A stretch of DNA of 64,000 nt from Procambarus clarkii (GCF_040958095.1 NC_091198.1:29664597-29728596), one strand, 5' to 3'. Positions 46,970 to 60,722 are shown, counted from the stretch's first letter. A program made the numbers and translations. Notes: a model not told the origin generated them from the sequence alone.

Positions 46970-48450
46970 CCTGATAGGACTCCTTTTTGTATATTGGGAT
47001 CACATTCGCCATCTTCATTATTTCTAGTAGGTCTCCAGTGACCTACTGTACACTATGGAGAGTGGCAAGAAAAGTGCCTCTGCACACTCTTTCATTACCC
47101 ACGACGAGATCCCGTCTGGACCAACAGCCTTTCTCACATCCAGTTCCAACAGGTGTCTCTTTACCTTATCTCTCCTAATTTCGAATCCTTCCAAGAGCGC
47201 CTGGTTTACTTTCCCCTCTCCTAGTGCAGTGACCTCACCTTGCTCTATTGTGAAGAACTCGTGGAACCTATTGTTGAGTTCTTCTCACACCTCTTTGTCT
47301 TTCTCTGTGTACCTGTCCTCACCCATTTTAAGTTTCATCACCTGTTCTTTCACTGTAGTCTTCCTCCTGATGTGATTGTGTAGTAGCTTTGGTTCGGTCT
47401 TGGCTTTATTAGCTATATCATTTACATACCTTTTCTCAGCTGCTCTTCTCACACTAACATACTCTTTCCTGGTTCTCTGGTATCTCTCTCTACTTTCTGG
47501 TGTTATGTTATTACGGAAGTTCCTCCACTCCCTTTTGTTCAGCTCCTTTGCTTTCATACATGCCCTATTAAACCATAGATTCATCTTTTGCTTCTCGTTT
47601 TTTTTCCTGTCGGGCTGGGATAAACCTGCTTACCGCCTCCTGATACTTTTGGTGTGACACAGGCCATCATGTCTTGTACGGACTTAGTTCTGAGTTCTGT
47701 GTCCCATTGAAGGAATTTATTCATCTCCTCATAGTTTCCCTTTCGGTACGCCAGCCCTTTGTTTCCCTGTTCTTTTTTGGGGGAGATCATTCCTAGCTCA
47801 ACCAGGTACTCAAAGCTCAATACACTATGATCGATCATTCCCAAGGGGTCCTCCAACTTAACTTCCCTTATATCCGAGACATTTAGGGTAAATATCAGAT
47901 GAAGCAAAGCTGGTTCATCCTCTCCTCTCATTCTTGTCGGTCCCTTGACGTGTTGACTTAGAAAGTTTCTTGATGCCACGTCCAGCAGCTTAGCTCTCCA
48001 TGTGTCTGGTCCTCCATGTGGGTCTCTGCTCTCCCATTTTATCTTCCCGTGGTTGAAGTCTCCCATGATTAGTAGTCTGGATCCTTCCAGCTAGCCACAG
48101 AAGCTGCTCTCTCTATTATATTGATGGTGACCATGTTGTTTCTATCATTCCTGTCTGGTTCTTCTGTCGTTCAGTAGGGGGTTAGTTATGACTACTACTA
48201 TAATTTTCTGTCCTCCAGTTGCTATGGTGCCTGATATGTAGGCACTGAAACATTCACAGCTCTGATTAACCATCTCTTCAAAACGCCAACCTTTTCTTAT
48301 CAGCAAAGCTACACCATCTCCTCTCCCATCTCTCTCTTTCCTCACTACATAGTAGTCCTGAGGAAACACTGCATTTGTTATGGTTTTCATTAGCTTTGTT
48401 TCTGGGAGTGCTATTATGTCTGGGTTTTCTTCTAGTGCCTATTCTCCGAG
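46970..48450 (-). pseudogene. CR1-like LINE, endonuclease to RT start
   Basis: Minus-strand frames in order: 48390-48145 (endonuclease N-part, ITNAVFPQDYYVVRKERD), 48066-47581 (MGDFNHGKIKWESRDPHGG, DHSVLSFEYL) and 47584-47285 (the KTEPKLLHNHIRRKTTVKEQ linker). Decayed pieces lead to the RT start. Truncated on both sides. Highly similar in order to the copy at 36943-40049. Confidence 0.83.
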
Positions 48451-48489
48451 TTCACTTGTTTGTGTGTGTGTGTGTATGTGTGGGTGTGA

Positions 48490-48917
<428 letters not shown>

Positions 48918-49211
48918 GTGTATATACACCGAGTTGTGTTTGTGTTTGCGGGGGTTGAGCTTTGCTGTTTCGGGCCGCCTCTCAACTGTCAATCAACTGT
49001 TTACTAACTACTTTTTTTTCTCAACACCACACACACACACACCAGGAAGCAGCACGTGACAGCTGACTAACTCCCAGGTATCTATTTACTGCTAGGTAAC
49101 AGGGACATCAGGGTGAAAGAAACTTTGCCCATATGTTTCTGCCTGGTGCGGGAATCGAACCCGCGCGACAGAATTACGAGTCCTGCACGCTATCCACCAG
49201 GCTACCAGGCC

Positions 49212-49213
<2 letters not shown>
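48918..49213 (-). mobile_element. tRNA-derived SINE, family 2
   Basis: Minus strand: a tRNA-like head (GGTTCGATTCCCGC near 49150), body, a short (GT)n at 49027-49043 and the LINE-like tail to 48918. It is tandem with the preceding SINE. Confidence 0.83.
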
Positions 49214-49249
<36 letters not shown>

Positions 49250-49815
49250 CACCTAATTGTACTCACCTAGTTGTGCATGCGGGGGTTGAGCTCTGGATCT
49301 TTGGTCCCGCCTCTCAACCGTCAATCAACAGGTGTACAGGTTCCTGAGCCTATTGGGCTCTATCATATCTACACTTGAAACTGTGTATGGAGTCAGCCTC
49401 CACCACATCACTTCCTAATGCATTCCATTTGTCAACCACTCTGACACTAAAAAAGTTCTTTCTAATATCTCTGTGGCTCATCTGCGCACTCAGTTTCCAC
49501 CTGTGTCCCCTAGTGCGTGTGCCCCTTGTGTTAAATAGCCTGTCTTTATCAACCCTGTCGATTCCCTTGAGAATCTTGAATGTGGTGATCATGTCCCCCC
49601 TAACTCTTGTGTCTTCCAACGAAGTGAGGTTTAATTCCCGTAATCTCTCCTCGTAGCTCATACCTCTCAGCTCGGGTACTAGTCTGGTGGCAAACCTTTG
49701 AACCTTTTCCATTTTAGTCTTATGCTTGACTAAATATGGACTCTATGCTTGAGCCGCATACTCCAGGATTGGTCTGACATATGTGGTATATAATGTTCTG
49801 AAAGATTCCTTACAC
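49214..49815 (-). pseudogene. CR1-like LINE, 5'-truncated 3' end
   Basis: A frame of 120 codons (49712-49350) runs from KVQRFATRLVPELRGMSYEE to KWNALGSDVVEADSIHS, then the standard tail with TACTCACC repeats, bounded by (TG)n at 49214-49245. Confidence 0.88.
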
Positions 49816-49824
49816 ATCTGTGTG

Positions 49825-52170
49825 TGTGTGTACTCACCTAGTTGTGCTTGCGGGGGTTGAGCTCTGGCTCTTTGGTCCCGCCTCTCAACCGGTAATCAAC
49901 TGATGTACAGATTCCTGAGCCTACTGGGCTCTGTCATATCTACATTTGAAACTGTGTATGGAGTCAGCCTCCACCACATCACTTCCTAATGCATTCCATT
50001 TACTAACTACTCTGAAACTGAAAAAGTTCTTTCTAATGTCTCTGTGGCTCATTTGGGTACTCAGCTTCCACCTGTGTCCCCTTGTTCGCGTCCCTCCAGT
50101 GTTGAATAGTTCATCCTTGTTTACCCGGTCGATTCCCCTGAGGATTTTGTAGGTTCTGATCATGTCCCCCCTTACTCTTCTGTCTTCCAGTGTCGTAAGG
50201 TGCATTTCCCGCAGCCTTTCCTCATAACTCATGCCTCTTAGTTCTGGGACTCGTCTAGTAGCATACCTTTGGACTTTTTCCAGTTTCGTCTTGTGCTTGA
50301 AAAGGTACGGGCCGCATACTCCAGGATTGGTCTTACATATGTGGTGTACAAGATTCTGAATGATTCCTTACACAGTTTCCTGAACGCCGTTCTGATGTTA
50401 GCCAGCCTCGCATATGCCGCTGACGTTATTCTCTTTATGTGGGCTTCAGGAGACAGGTTTGGTGTGATATCAACTCCTAGATCTTTCTCTCTGTCTGTTT
50501 CATTAAGTACTTCATCTCCTATTCTGTATACTGTGTCTGGCCTCCTGTTTCCACTGCCTAGTTTCATTACTTTGCATTTACTCGGGTTGAACTTCAACAG
50601 CCATTTGTTGGACCATTCACTCAGTCTATCTAGGTCATCTTGTAGCCTCCTACTATCATCCTGTGTTTCAATCCTCCTCATAACTTTTGCATCGTCAGCA
50701 AACATTGAGAGGAACGAATCTATACCCTCTGGGAGATCATTTACATATACCAGGAACAGTATAGGTCCAAGGACTGACCCCTGTGGGACTCCACTTGTAA
50801 CGTCTCGCAAATCTGAGACCTCACCACTCACACAGACTCGTTGTCTCCTGTTGCTTAGGTACTCCTCTATCCACCGGAGCACCTTCCCTTTCACTCCAGC
50901 CTGCATCTCCAACTTTCACACTAGCCTCTTGTGTGGTACTGTATCAAAGGCTTTCTGACAATCCAAAAATATGCAGTCTGCTCACCATTCTCTTTCTTGC
51001 CTTATTTTTGTTGCCTGGTCGTAGAATTAAAGTAACCCTGTGAGGCAGGACCTGCCATCCCTGAACCCACGTTGATGCTGTGTTACAAAGTTTCTTCGCT
51101 CCAGATGCTCCACTAGTATTTTTTCGCACAATCTTCTCCATCAGCTTGCATGGTTTGCAGGTTAGGGACACTGACCTGTAGTTCAGTGCCGCGTGTCTAT
51201 CCCCTTTCTTGTATATCGGGACTACGTTAGCTGCTTTCCAAATATCTGGCAGTTCCCTTGTTGCCAGTGATTTGTTATACACTATAGTGAGTGGCAGGCA
51301 CAGTTCTTTTGCTCCTTCCATTAGTATTCAAGGGAAGATTCCATCTGGGCCTATAGCCCTTGTCACATCCAACTCTAGTAAACACTTCCTTACTTCCCCG
51401 CTGGTAATCTCAAAGTCTTCCAGTGGTTCCTGGTTAGCTATTCCCTCACTTATCTCTGGAATTTCTCCTTGCTCTAAGGTGAAGACCTCCTGGAATTTCT
51501 TATTCAGTTCCTCAAACACTTCCTTATCATTTGTTGTGAATCCTTCCGCCCCTATCCTTAATTTCATAACCTATTCCTTTACTGTTGTTTTTCTCCTGAT
51601 GTGGCTATGCAACAATTTAGGCTGAGTCTTTGCCTTGCTTGCGATGTCATTTTCGTATTGTCTTTCTGCCTCTCTTCTCAGCCTGACATATTCATTCCTG
51701 GCATTCTGGTATCTTTCTCTGCTCTCCAGTGTCCTTTTATTCTTATAGTTTCTCCATGCCCTTTTACTTTGCTGCTTAGCTAGCCTACATCTCTGATTAA
51801 ACCATGGGTTTCTCATCTTCATTTCTCTGTTTTCTTTTTGGACTGGGACAAACTTGTTTGCTGCGTCCTTGCACTTCTGCGTGATGTAGTCCATCATATC
51901 TTGGGCCGTCTTTCCCCTGAGCTCTGTTTCCCATACTATATCTGTTAGGAATTTTCTTATCCCCTCATAGTTTCCCTTTCGGTATGCTAACCTCGGTATC
52001 CCTCCTCGAGTTCAATAACCCTTCTTCAATCAGGTACTCAAACACCAGTACACTGTGGTCGCTCATTCCTACTGGGTTCTCAAAACCGATTCCTCTTATG
52101 TCGGAGTCGTTCAGAGTGAAGACTAGGTCGAGTCTCGCTGGTTCGCCATTGCCTCTCATCCTTGTGGGTT
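49825..52170 (-). pseudogene. CR1-like LINE, RT and linker, 5' part cut by (TG)n
   Basis: Minus strand in order: an endonuclease end (GMSDHSVLVFEYLIEEG, 52170-51965), a linker (51897-51571, NPWFNQRC and KTQPKLLHSHIRRK), a finger (51567-50944, ANVVPIYKKGDRHAALNYR) and the RT (50912-50238) with GVPQGSVLGPILFLVYVNDL and FADDAKVMRRIE. A C-terminal frame runs 50232-49921. Frameshifts occur near 51320, 50930 and 50240. It is a slightly different subfamily from the 36.9-kb copy (KLGSGNRRPDT). The tail is at 49825-49920. Confidence 0.87.
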
Positions 52171-52180
52171 CTCTGACATG

Positions 52181-52280
<100 letters not shown>

Positions 52281-52294
52281 ACCATTAGTTATTA

Positions 52295-52395
52295 GTTAGT
52301 GACAGTTGAATGATTGACAATTGAGAAACTGACCAAAAGAGCAGAGCTCAACCCATACAAGAAAAACAAGGTGAATATAACTAGGAGAATACAAT
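52295..52395 (+). mobile_element. Diverged LINE/SINE tail
   Basis: Matches the CR1-like tail loosely (TTGACAATTGAGAAACTGAC, GAGCTCAACCC, AACAAGGTGAATA). Confidence 0.55.
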
Positions 52396-53270
52396 ACCAC
52401 TCTTCGCTGCCCAACCCAGGCCTCCATCTAGTTGACTTCAACCACAAAATAGCACTTTTCACTACCCGACCCAAGCCTCCATCCACCTGACATTAACCAC
52501 ACAACACTAAATCTCCTTTGCCTGACCCAGATCTCCTTCCACCTGACTTTACCTACATTACACCACATTCCGCTGATCGACCCAGACCTCCCACCTGACA
52601 TCACCTCCCACCAATATCACTTTCTGCTGTCTGACCCAGGTCTCTACCCACCTGCCATCACTTATTCAATTCCAATCTCCGCTGCCGGACCCAGGCCTCC
52701 ACCCACCTGATCTCATCCACACATTACTGCTCTCCGTTGACGGACACTACGCCATCACCCTCACAATATCACTTTCTGCTGCTTGTCCTAGACCTCCACC
52801 CATCTGCCATCATCCCACACATTACTGCTCTCTTCTGCCTGACCCAGGCCTCTTCCCACCTGATATTACCTACACAGTACACCTTACCACGTCCCGACCC
52901 AGGCCTTATCCCACCTGACATCACCTTCACAATCCCTCTCTCTGCTCCCCGACTTAGGCCGCCACCCACCTGACATCACCCACACAATACCACTCTCCAG
53001 ATCCCGACCTAGGCCTTAACCCACCTGACATCACCCCTCACAATACTACTCGCCTCTTTCCGACCCAGGCTTTCACCCACTTGACATCACCTACAAAATA
53101 CCACTGTCCACTGCTCAACCCGTGCCTCTACCCAACTGACATCACTCACACAATATAAATCTTTGCTACCCGACCCATGCCTACACCCATCTGAAATACC
53201 ACTCACAATACCACTCGCTACTGCTCGACCCTGGACTCCGCCCACCTGACATCACCCACACATCTGGAGG
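52390..53270. repeat. Minisatellite of about 54-bp units
   Basis: Degenerate units around ACTCTCCGCTGCCCGACCCA, GGCCTCCACCCACCTGACAT and CACCCACACAATACC. The same array resumes at 54549. Confidence 0.9.
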
Positions 53271-54548
53271 GAAATAACTTTGTAACGCACCACCAACATG
53301 GGTTCAGACATGGTAAATCGTGCCTCACAGGTTTAATAGAATTTTATGACCAGGCAACGAAAATTAGGCAGGAAAGAGAAGGGTGGGCCGACTGCATTTT
53401 CCTGGATTGCCAAAAAGCCTTTGACACAGTACCCCATAAAAGGCTGTTAATAAAGTTGGAGCAAAAGGCAGGAATAAAAGGGAAGGTGCTACAGTGGATA
53501 AGGGAGTACTTAAGCAACAGGAAACAGCGAGTAACGGTGAGGGGGAGACATCAGAGTGGCGAGATGTCACCAGCGGAGTCCCACAGGGCCCAGTACTTGG
53601 ACCCATCCTGTTTCTAATATGTGAACGATCTTCAAGAGGGTATAGACTCATTCCTCTCAATGTTTGCTGATGATGTAAAAATTATGAGAAGAATCAAGAC
53701 GGATGAAGATAGACAGAGACTACAGGATGACCTGGATAAACTGGAGGAATGGTCTAGAAAATGGCTGCTAAAGTTCAACTCAGGAAAGTGTAAGGTAATG
53801 AAATTAGGCGAAGGGAACAGGAGGCTGAACACAAGGTATCATCTGGGAGGGAAAATCCTGCAAGAGTCAAATAGAGAGTAGGATCTGGGGGTTGATATCA
53901 CACCGAACCTGTCTCCAGAGGCCCACATCAAAAGAATATCATCAGCGGCTTATGCTAAACTGGCCAACATAAGAACTGCCTTCAGAAACTTATGTAAGGA
54001 ATCTTTCAGAACTCTGTATACCACTTATATAAGACCAATCCTGGAGTTTGCAGCTCCAGCCTGGAGTCCGTACCTAGTTAAACACAAGACAAAGTTAGAG
54101 AAGATTCAGCGGTATGCCACCAGGCCCGTCCCGGAACTGAGAGAATTCAGCTACGAGGAAAGACTAAAGGAGCTGAATCTCACATCCCTGGAAAACAGAA
54201 AAGTAAGGGGGAGACATGATAACCACCTACAAAATTCTCAGGGGAATTGACGGGATGGACAAAGACAAACTCTTCAGCACGGGTGGGACACGAACAAGGA
54301 GACTCAAGTGGAAACTTAGTACCCAGATGAGCCACAGAGACGTTAGAAAGAATTTTTTCAGTGTCAGAGTAGTTAATAAATGGAATGCACTAGGAAGTGA
54401 TGTGGTGGAGGCTGACTCCATACACAGTTTCAAATGTAGATATGATAGAGCCCAGTAGGCTCAGGAATCTGTACACTAGTTGATTGACAGTTGAGAGGCG
54501 GGACCAAAGAGCCAAAGCTCAACCCCCGCAAGCACAATTAGGTGAGTA
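53271..54548 (+). pseudogene. CR1-like LINE inserted in the minisatellite
   Basis: Plus strand. It starts in the RT finger (NFVTHHQHGF-like), passes CIFLDCQKAFDTVPHKRL near 53400, GVPQGP near 53580 and FADDVKIMRRIK (53660), and continues to KWNALGSDVVEADSIHS (54400). The tail ends GGTGAGTACA. Stops and frameshifts occur near 53620, 53880 and 54215. The surrounding minisatellite continues on both sides, so this is a 5'-truncated insertion. Confidence 0.9.
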
Positions 54549-54835
54549 CACAATACCACTCTCCGCTGCCCGAACCAGGCCTACACCTACCTGACATCAC
54601 CCTCACAATATTACTCGCCACTACCCGACCCAGGCCTCCACCCAAATGATAACCCACACAATTCCACTTTCATATGTCAGACCTGGGCCTCCACCAATCC
54701 ACACAATGCTGCTCTCCTCTCTGTTGCCCGACCCAGGCCTCCACCCACCTGACATCAACACAATACCACATTCTGCTGCTCGACCAAGACCTCCACCCAC
54801 CTGACATTACCCACACAATACCACATTGTACCACA
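54549..54835. repeat. Minisatellite, continuation of the 52390 array
   Basis: Same unit type as 52390-53270. Confidence 0.9.
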
Positions 54836-54837
54836 TA

Positions 54838-55045
54838 TACCACACGGGGTCTGGTAGCCGAGTACAGGGTCTAGGAGTTGAGAGGGCAGCGAGCAGTACT
54901 CTTAATTTTGTGGCCAGGGTTGGATTCCCGGACCAGGCAAAAACAAATGGGCAAAATTTCTTTCACCCTGAATGCCACTGTTACCTAGCAGTAAATAGGT
55001 ACCTGGGAGTTAGAAAGCTGTTACGGAGCAGCTTTCAGTGTGTGT
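54838..55045 (+). mobile_element. tRNA-derived SINE, family 2
   Basis: A decayed tRNA-like head (GGGTCTGGTAGCCGAGTACA), then the conserved body (TTTCTTTCACCCTGAATGCC, CAGTAAATAGGTACC). It ends at (GT)n next to the LINE tail. Confidence 0.8.
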
Positions 55046-55054
55046 GTATGTGTG

Positions 55055-58000
55055 TGTACTCACCTAATTGTACTCACCTAATTGTGTTTGCGGGGGTTGA
55101 GCTTTGGCTCTTTGGTCCCGCCTCTCAACTGTCAATCAACTAGTGTACAGATTCCTGAGCCTACTGGGCTCTATCATATCTACATTTGAAACTGTGTATG
55201 GAGTCAGCCTCCACCACATCACTTCCTAGTGCATTCCATTTATTAACTACTCTGACACTGAAAAAATTCTTTCTAACGTCTCTGTGGCTCATCTGGGTAC
55301 TAAGTTTCCACTTGAGTCCCCTTGTTCGTGTCCCACCCGTGCTGAAGAGTTTGTCTTTGTCCACCCTGTCAATTCCCCTGAGATTTTTGTAGGTGGTTAT
55401 CTTGTCTCCCCTTACTTTTCTGTTTTCCAGGGATGTGAGGTTCAGCTCCTTTAGCCTTTCCTCGTAGCTCATTCCTCTCAGTTCCGGGATGAGCCTGGTG
55501 ACATACCGCTGAATCGTCTCTAACTTTGTCTTGTGTTTAACTAGGTATGGACTCCAGGCTTGAGCTGCATATTCCAGGAATGGTCTTACATAAGTGGTAT
55601 ACAGACTCCTGAACGATTCCTTACACAAGTTTCTAAAGGCAGTTCTTATGTTGGCCAGTATAGCATATGCCGCTGATGATATTCTTTTGATGTGGGCCTC
55701 TGGGGACAGGTTCGGTGTGATATCAACCCCAGATCTTTCTCTCTATTTGACTCTTGCAGAATTTCACCTCCTAGATGATACCTTGTGTTCAGCCTTCTGC
55801 TCCCTTTGCCTAATTTCATTACCTTACACTTTCCTGAGTTGAACTTTAGCACCCATTTTCTAGACGATTCCTCAAGTTTGTTCAGGTCATCCTGTAGTCT
55901 CTGTCTATCTTCATCCGTCTTGATTCTTCTCATAACTTTTGCATCATCGGCAAACATTGACAGTAACGCGTCTATACCCTCCGGAAAATCGTTTACATGT
56001 ATTAGAAACAGGATGGGTGCAAGTACTGAGCCCTGTGGGACTCCGCTGGTGACATCTCGCCACTCTGATGTCTCCCCCTCACCATTACTCGCTGTTGCCT
56101 GTTGCTTAAGTACTCCCTTATCCACTGGAGCACCTTCCCTTTTACTCCTGCCTGTTGCTCCAACTTTTTTAACAGTCTTATATGGGGTACTGTGTCAAAG
56201 GCTTTCTGGCAGACAGGAAAATGCAGTCGGCCCACCCTTCTCTTTCCTGCCTAATTTTTGTTGCCTGGTCATAGAATTCTATTAGACCTGTGAGGCACGA
56301 TTTACCATCCCTGAACCCATGTTGGAGGTGTGTTACAAAGTTATGTCCCTCCAGATGCTCTACGAGCCCTTTCCTCACGATCTTCTCCATCGCCTTGCAT
56401 GATATACAAGTTAGGGAAACTGGCCTGTTGTTTAGTGCCTCTTGCCTGTCGCCCTTCTTGTATATTGGGACTACGTTAGCCGTCTTCCAACTTTCTGGTA
56501 AGTCTCCTGTTTCCAGTGACCTGTTATACACCATAGAGAGTGGCACACTAAGTGCTTCTGCACCTTCCTTTAGTATCCATGGTGTGATTCTGTCAGGCCC
56601 AACAGCCTTTGTCACATCCAGCTCCAGCAGACACTTTTTGACCTCATCACTGGTGAGGTCAGATTCCTCCAAGGTTACTTGGTTTGCCTCCTCATTTAGT
56701 GCAGAGGCTTTTCCTTGTTTTATTGTGAAGACCTCCTGGAATCTCTTGTTGAGTTCTTCACACACCTCTTTGTCATTCTCTGTGTATCTGTTCTCCCCTT
56801 TTCTCAATTTCATCACTAGTTCCTACACAGCTGTTTTCCTGCTGATGTGGCTGTGGAGCAGCTTTGGTTGTTTCTTGGTTTTACTCGCTGTGTCATTTTC
56901 AAACTGTCTCTCTGCTTCCCTCCTCACTCTGAGGTACTCATTGCTGGCCCTCTGATATCTCTCCCTGCTCTCCGGTGTTCTGTTATTTCTGTAGTTCCTC
57001 CATGTTCTTTTACAGAGTTGCTTCGCTACCTTGCATTCCTGGTTGAACCATGGGTTTTTCTGTTTTTTTAGTTTTTCTCCTTTTGGACGGGAATAAACCA
57101 ATCTGCAGCTTCCTGGCACTTCTGGGTGACAAAATTCATCATGTCCTGCACAGTCTTGTCTCTAAGTTCTGTTTCCCATGGTATTCCCCTGAGGAAGTTC
57201 CTCATCTCGTCATATTTTCCTCTTCGGTAATCTAGTCTTTTTCCCTCCGATCCCATCCTTGGATAGGTTATCCCTACCTCCACCAAGTACTTAAAAGTCA
57301 GTACACTGTGGTCACTCATTCCTATGGGGGCTTCAACTTTGACTTCCCTTATTTCTGACTCATTCAGGGTGAATATCAAGTCGAGTCTAGCTGGTTCATC
57401 ATGTCCTCTCACTCTTGTGGGTTCCTTGCATTGCTGGCTCAGAAAGTTCCTTGTTGCCACTTCCAAGAGTTTAGCTCTCCACGTATCTGCACCATTATGT
57501 GGGTCCCCATTCTCGCAGTCTATCTTTCCATGATTCAAATCGCCCATGATTAAGAGTCTTGAGCCATTCCTGCAGGCAACTGAAGCTGCTCTCTCTATTA
57601 TATAAATGGTTGCCATGTTGTTCCTATCAAACTCCTGTCTAGGTCTTCTGTCATTTAGGGGAGGATTGTAAATGACTGCCACTATTATCTTAGGTCCACC
57701 CATTGTTATAGTTCCTGTTATGTAATCTCTGAATCCGTCACATCCGGAATTTCCATCTCATCAAAACTCCAGTCCTTCCTTATCAGCAGGGCCACTCCTC
57801 CACCTCCTCTCCCTTCCCTCTCTTTCCTTACTATTAGTAGTCCTTTGGAAACACATCATCTGTTATGACTCCTGACAATTTTGTTTCCGTGAGTCCTATT
57901 ACATCAGGGTTTTCCTCTTGCGGCCTTTATGCCAGTTCACTTGCTTTATTGGTAATCCCATCAATGTTTGAGTACATTACCTTGAAGCTCACTTTCTTAT

Positions 58001-58530
58001 ATCCAATTTCACCCTCACTCCCTACAAGTGTAGGAGGTTGTTATATGGTCATTGCTACTTGGGTAGGCTCATCCTCCTGTGAGGTAGTTGCCAGGGGTTC
58101 AGGGGGAGGTGGAGTGGGGGATGGAGGGCTTAGGTCTTTCTCAGGCCTGCTTGGGGTAGGAAGAAGTCCTGGGGTAAGAGGGCAGGGATTGCTTGGGAAG
58201 AGGGCACGCCCTCCTGCGGTGTAGTTGACAGGGGTTTGGGGGGAGGTGGGGTGGGGGATGGAGAACTTAGGTCTCGCCTGGGGCCTGCTTGGGGCAGGAA
58301 GAAGACCAGGGGCTGGGAAAGCAGGGGATACTTGGGGTAAGGGCCAGAGTCTGAGGAGAGCCTGTTTTTAGGCTTTTTATCTCCTCTTGTGCTGCACTTA
58401 GTTCTATTTACAACTTACATATAGTTTCCCTCAGGTCCTTCAATTCCCCACTGATTTCCTTCCAAGCCTTAGCAATCATCGCCATGTGTGACTCGTCCAG
58501 TCCCTCTCCTCCAGCTTTGTTCTGTTGTCT
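55055..58530 (-). mobile_element. CR1-like LINE, complete ORF2 region
   Basis: Minus strand: the tail (55055-55160), C-terminal frame 55628-55161, RT frame 56125-55646 (GVPQGSVLAPILFLIHVNDF, FADDAKVMRRIK), finger frame 56816-56178 and linker 57119-56823. The endonuclease frame 57703-57068 has LLIMGDLNHGKIDCENGD and GMSDHSVLTFKYL. Upstream pieces to about 57960 resemble the endonuclease start. The region 58000-58530 is Pro/Gly-rich with an [20 protein letters not shown] piece, probably the end of ORF1. Several frameshifts are present; a dead copy. Confidence 0.87.
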
Positions 58531-58546
58531 TACCATCCCGCTTGAC

Positions 58547-58583
58547 CTGTATGTGTGTGTATGTGTGTGTGTGCGTGTGTGTG

Positions 58584-58624
<41 letters not shown>

Positions 58625-58735
58625 GTGTGTGCGTGTGTGTGTGCGTGTGTGTGCGCGTGTGTGTGCGTGTGTGTGTGCGCGTGTGTGCGCGTGTGTGCGC
58701 GTGTGTGCGCGTGTGCGTGTGCGTGTGTGTATTTA
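58547..58735. repeat. (GT)n/(GC)n compound microsatellite
   Basis: About 190 bp of GTGTGT with regular GCGT interruptions. Frames rich in Cys/Val or Thr/His are artefacts. Confidence 0.97.
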
Positions 58736-58852
58736 TTGTGGAGTTGGCATGGTGGGGGGTGGGGTTAACTGGTGGAGGGATGGAGGGAGAGAGAGAGAGG
58801 GAGTGAAAGGGAGAGATGGAGTGAAAGGGAATGAAGGAGAGGGAGTGAGGGG

Positions 58853-58945
58853 GAGAGAGGCAGAGCGGGGCAGAGAGGCAGAGCGGGGCAGAGAGGCAGA
58901 GCGGGGCAGAGAGGCAGAGCGGGGCAGAGAGGCAGAGCAGGGGAG
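58853..58945. repeat. 18-bp minisatellite
   Basis: About five copies of GAGAGGCAGAGCGGGGCA. Confidence 0.93.
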
Positions 58946-59026
58946 AGAGGAAGGAGGGCAATCAGGTGGGTGAGGGACGGAAGGTCAGTTCCGGGGGTGA
59001 GGGGTGAGATTGGCTGTAGGCTGGTT

Positions 59027-59029
<3 letters not shown>

Positions 59030-59087
<58 letters not shown>
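59030..59087. repeat. (GT)n microsatellite
   Basis: About 58 bp of GT repeat. Confidence 0.95.
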
Positions 59088-59089
<2 letters not shown>

Positions 59090-59625
59090 ACACTGGCGTG
59101 TTATGGTGAGGGGGGGTGGGGGCTAGTCGCTGACAGTGTAATGTAACACACAGGTGTGAAAAAACTGGTACCAAGCTGAGACTCTCGAGCTACTTTTTCG
59201 TATTTTAACTTAAGTCCAAAGCTAATTATTATATAAAAAACACTGTACACCTTGTATGACTTACTCTGAGAGGCACTCGCCTCCAAGTAAACATCCCAAA
59301 ACACAACTAGATGATCTATGATGCGATGTTCGCCTTAAGTGTTGACGTCCCTGTAGGCCAGAGCTCCTCTCCACGTGGTGGTCCAAATTCTTCCCTTCTC
59401 AGCCCGCTGGTGCCACTGTCTTGCCACAAACTCATTCTTTTTAAACAAAATTCTTATCCAACGTTAGAAGAATTCACTATGATGCGTTATAACTGCGTTG
59501 CTGTACCCTTCATATGACCAAAAACTATGTTTTGGGCTCATTGGTACGTAAATATCCCGAGAATACTGAACTAATTCGCGGACTGCCGTCCTACCCTTGT
59601 GCCTTCCCTGGCTGCCCTCTGTGTG
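59088..59625. other. No gene recognised
   Basis: Unique-looking sequence with only short frames and no similarity seen. Confidence 0.4.
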
Positions 59626-59629
59626 TGTG

Positions 59630-60720
59630 TACTCACCTAGTTGTACTCACCTAGTTGTGCTTGCGGGGGTTGAGCTCTGGCTCTTTGGTCCCGCCTCTCA
59701 ACCGTCAATCAACAGGTGTACAGGTTCCTGAGCCTACTGGGCTCTATCATATCTACACTTGAAACTGTGTATGGAGTCTCCATCACATCACTTCCTAATG
59801 CATTCCATTTGTCAACCACTCTGACACTAAAAAAGTTCTTTCTAATATCTCTGTGGCTCATTTGGGCACACAGTTTCCACCTGTGTCCCCTAGTGCGTGT
59901 GCCCCTTGTGTTTAATACCCTGTCTTTATCTACCCTGTCGATCCCCGTGAGAATCTTGAATGTGGTGATTATATCCCCCTTAACTCTTTTGTCTTCCAAC
60001 GAAGTGAGGTTTAATTCCTGTAGTCTCTCCTCGTAGCTCATACCTCTCAGCTCAGGGACTAGTCTGGTGGCAAACCTTTGAACCTTTTCCAGTTTAGTCT
60101 TATCCATGACTAAATATGGACTATGCTGGGGCTGCATACTCCAGGATTGGCCTGACATATGTGGTATACAAAGTTCTGAATGATTCTTAACACAAGTTTC
60201 TGAATGCCGTTCGTATGTTGGCCAGCCTGGCATATGCCGCTGATGTTATCCTCTTGATATGTGCTGCAGGAGACAGGTCTGGCGTGATATCAACCCCCAA
60301 GTCTTTTTCTTTCTCTGACTCCTGAAGAATTTCCTCTCCCAGATGACACCTTGTATCTGGCCTCCTGCTCCCTACACATATCTTTATTACATTAAATTTG
60401 GTTGGGTTAAACTCTAACAACCATTTGTTCGACCATTCCTTCCTTCAGCTTGTCTAGGTCTTCTTGAAGCCTCAAACAGTCCTCTTCTGTTTCAATCCTT
60501 CTCATAATTTTGGCATCGTCCGCAAACATTGAGAGAAATGAATCTATACCCTCCGGGAGATCATTTACATATATCAGAAACAAGATAGGACCGAGTAAAG
60601 AGCCCTGTGGGACTCCACTGGTGACTTCACGCCAATCGGAGGTCTCACCCCTCACTGTAACTCTCTGCTTCCTATTGCTTAGGTACTCCCTTATCCACTG
60701 GAGCACCTTACCAGCTACAC
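59630..60720 (-). pseudogene. CR1-like LINE 3' half
   Basis: Minus strand: RT palm pieces near 60814-60407 (GVPQGSLLGPILFLIYVNDL, FADDAKIMRRIE), 60420-60187 (KDLGVDITPDLSPAAHIK) and 60233-59709 (LVPELRGMSYEERL). The tail is at 59630-59710. Frameshifted; the 5' part is cut by (TG)n. Confidence 0.87.

Positions 60721-60722
<2 letters not shown>

Noticed and set aside
58484..58973. Cys/Val and Thr/His frames across 58.5-59 kb
   Set aside because: Artefacts of the GT/GC microsatellite and the 18-bp minisatellite.
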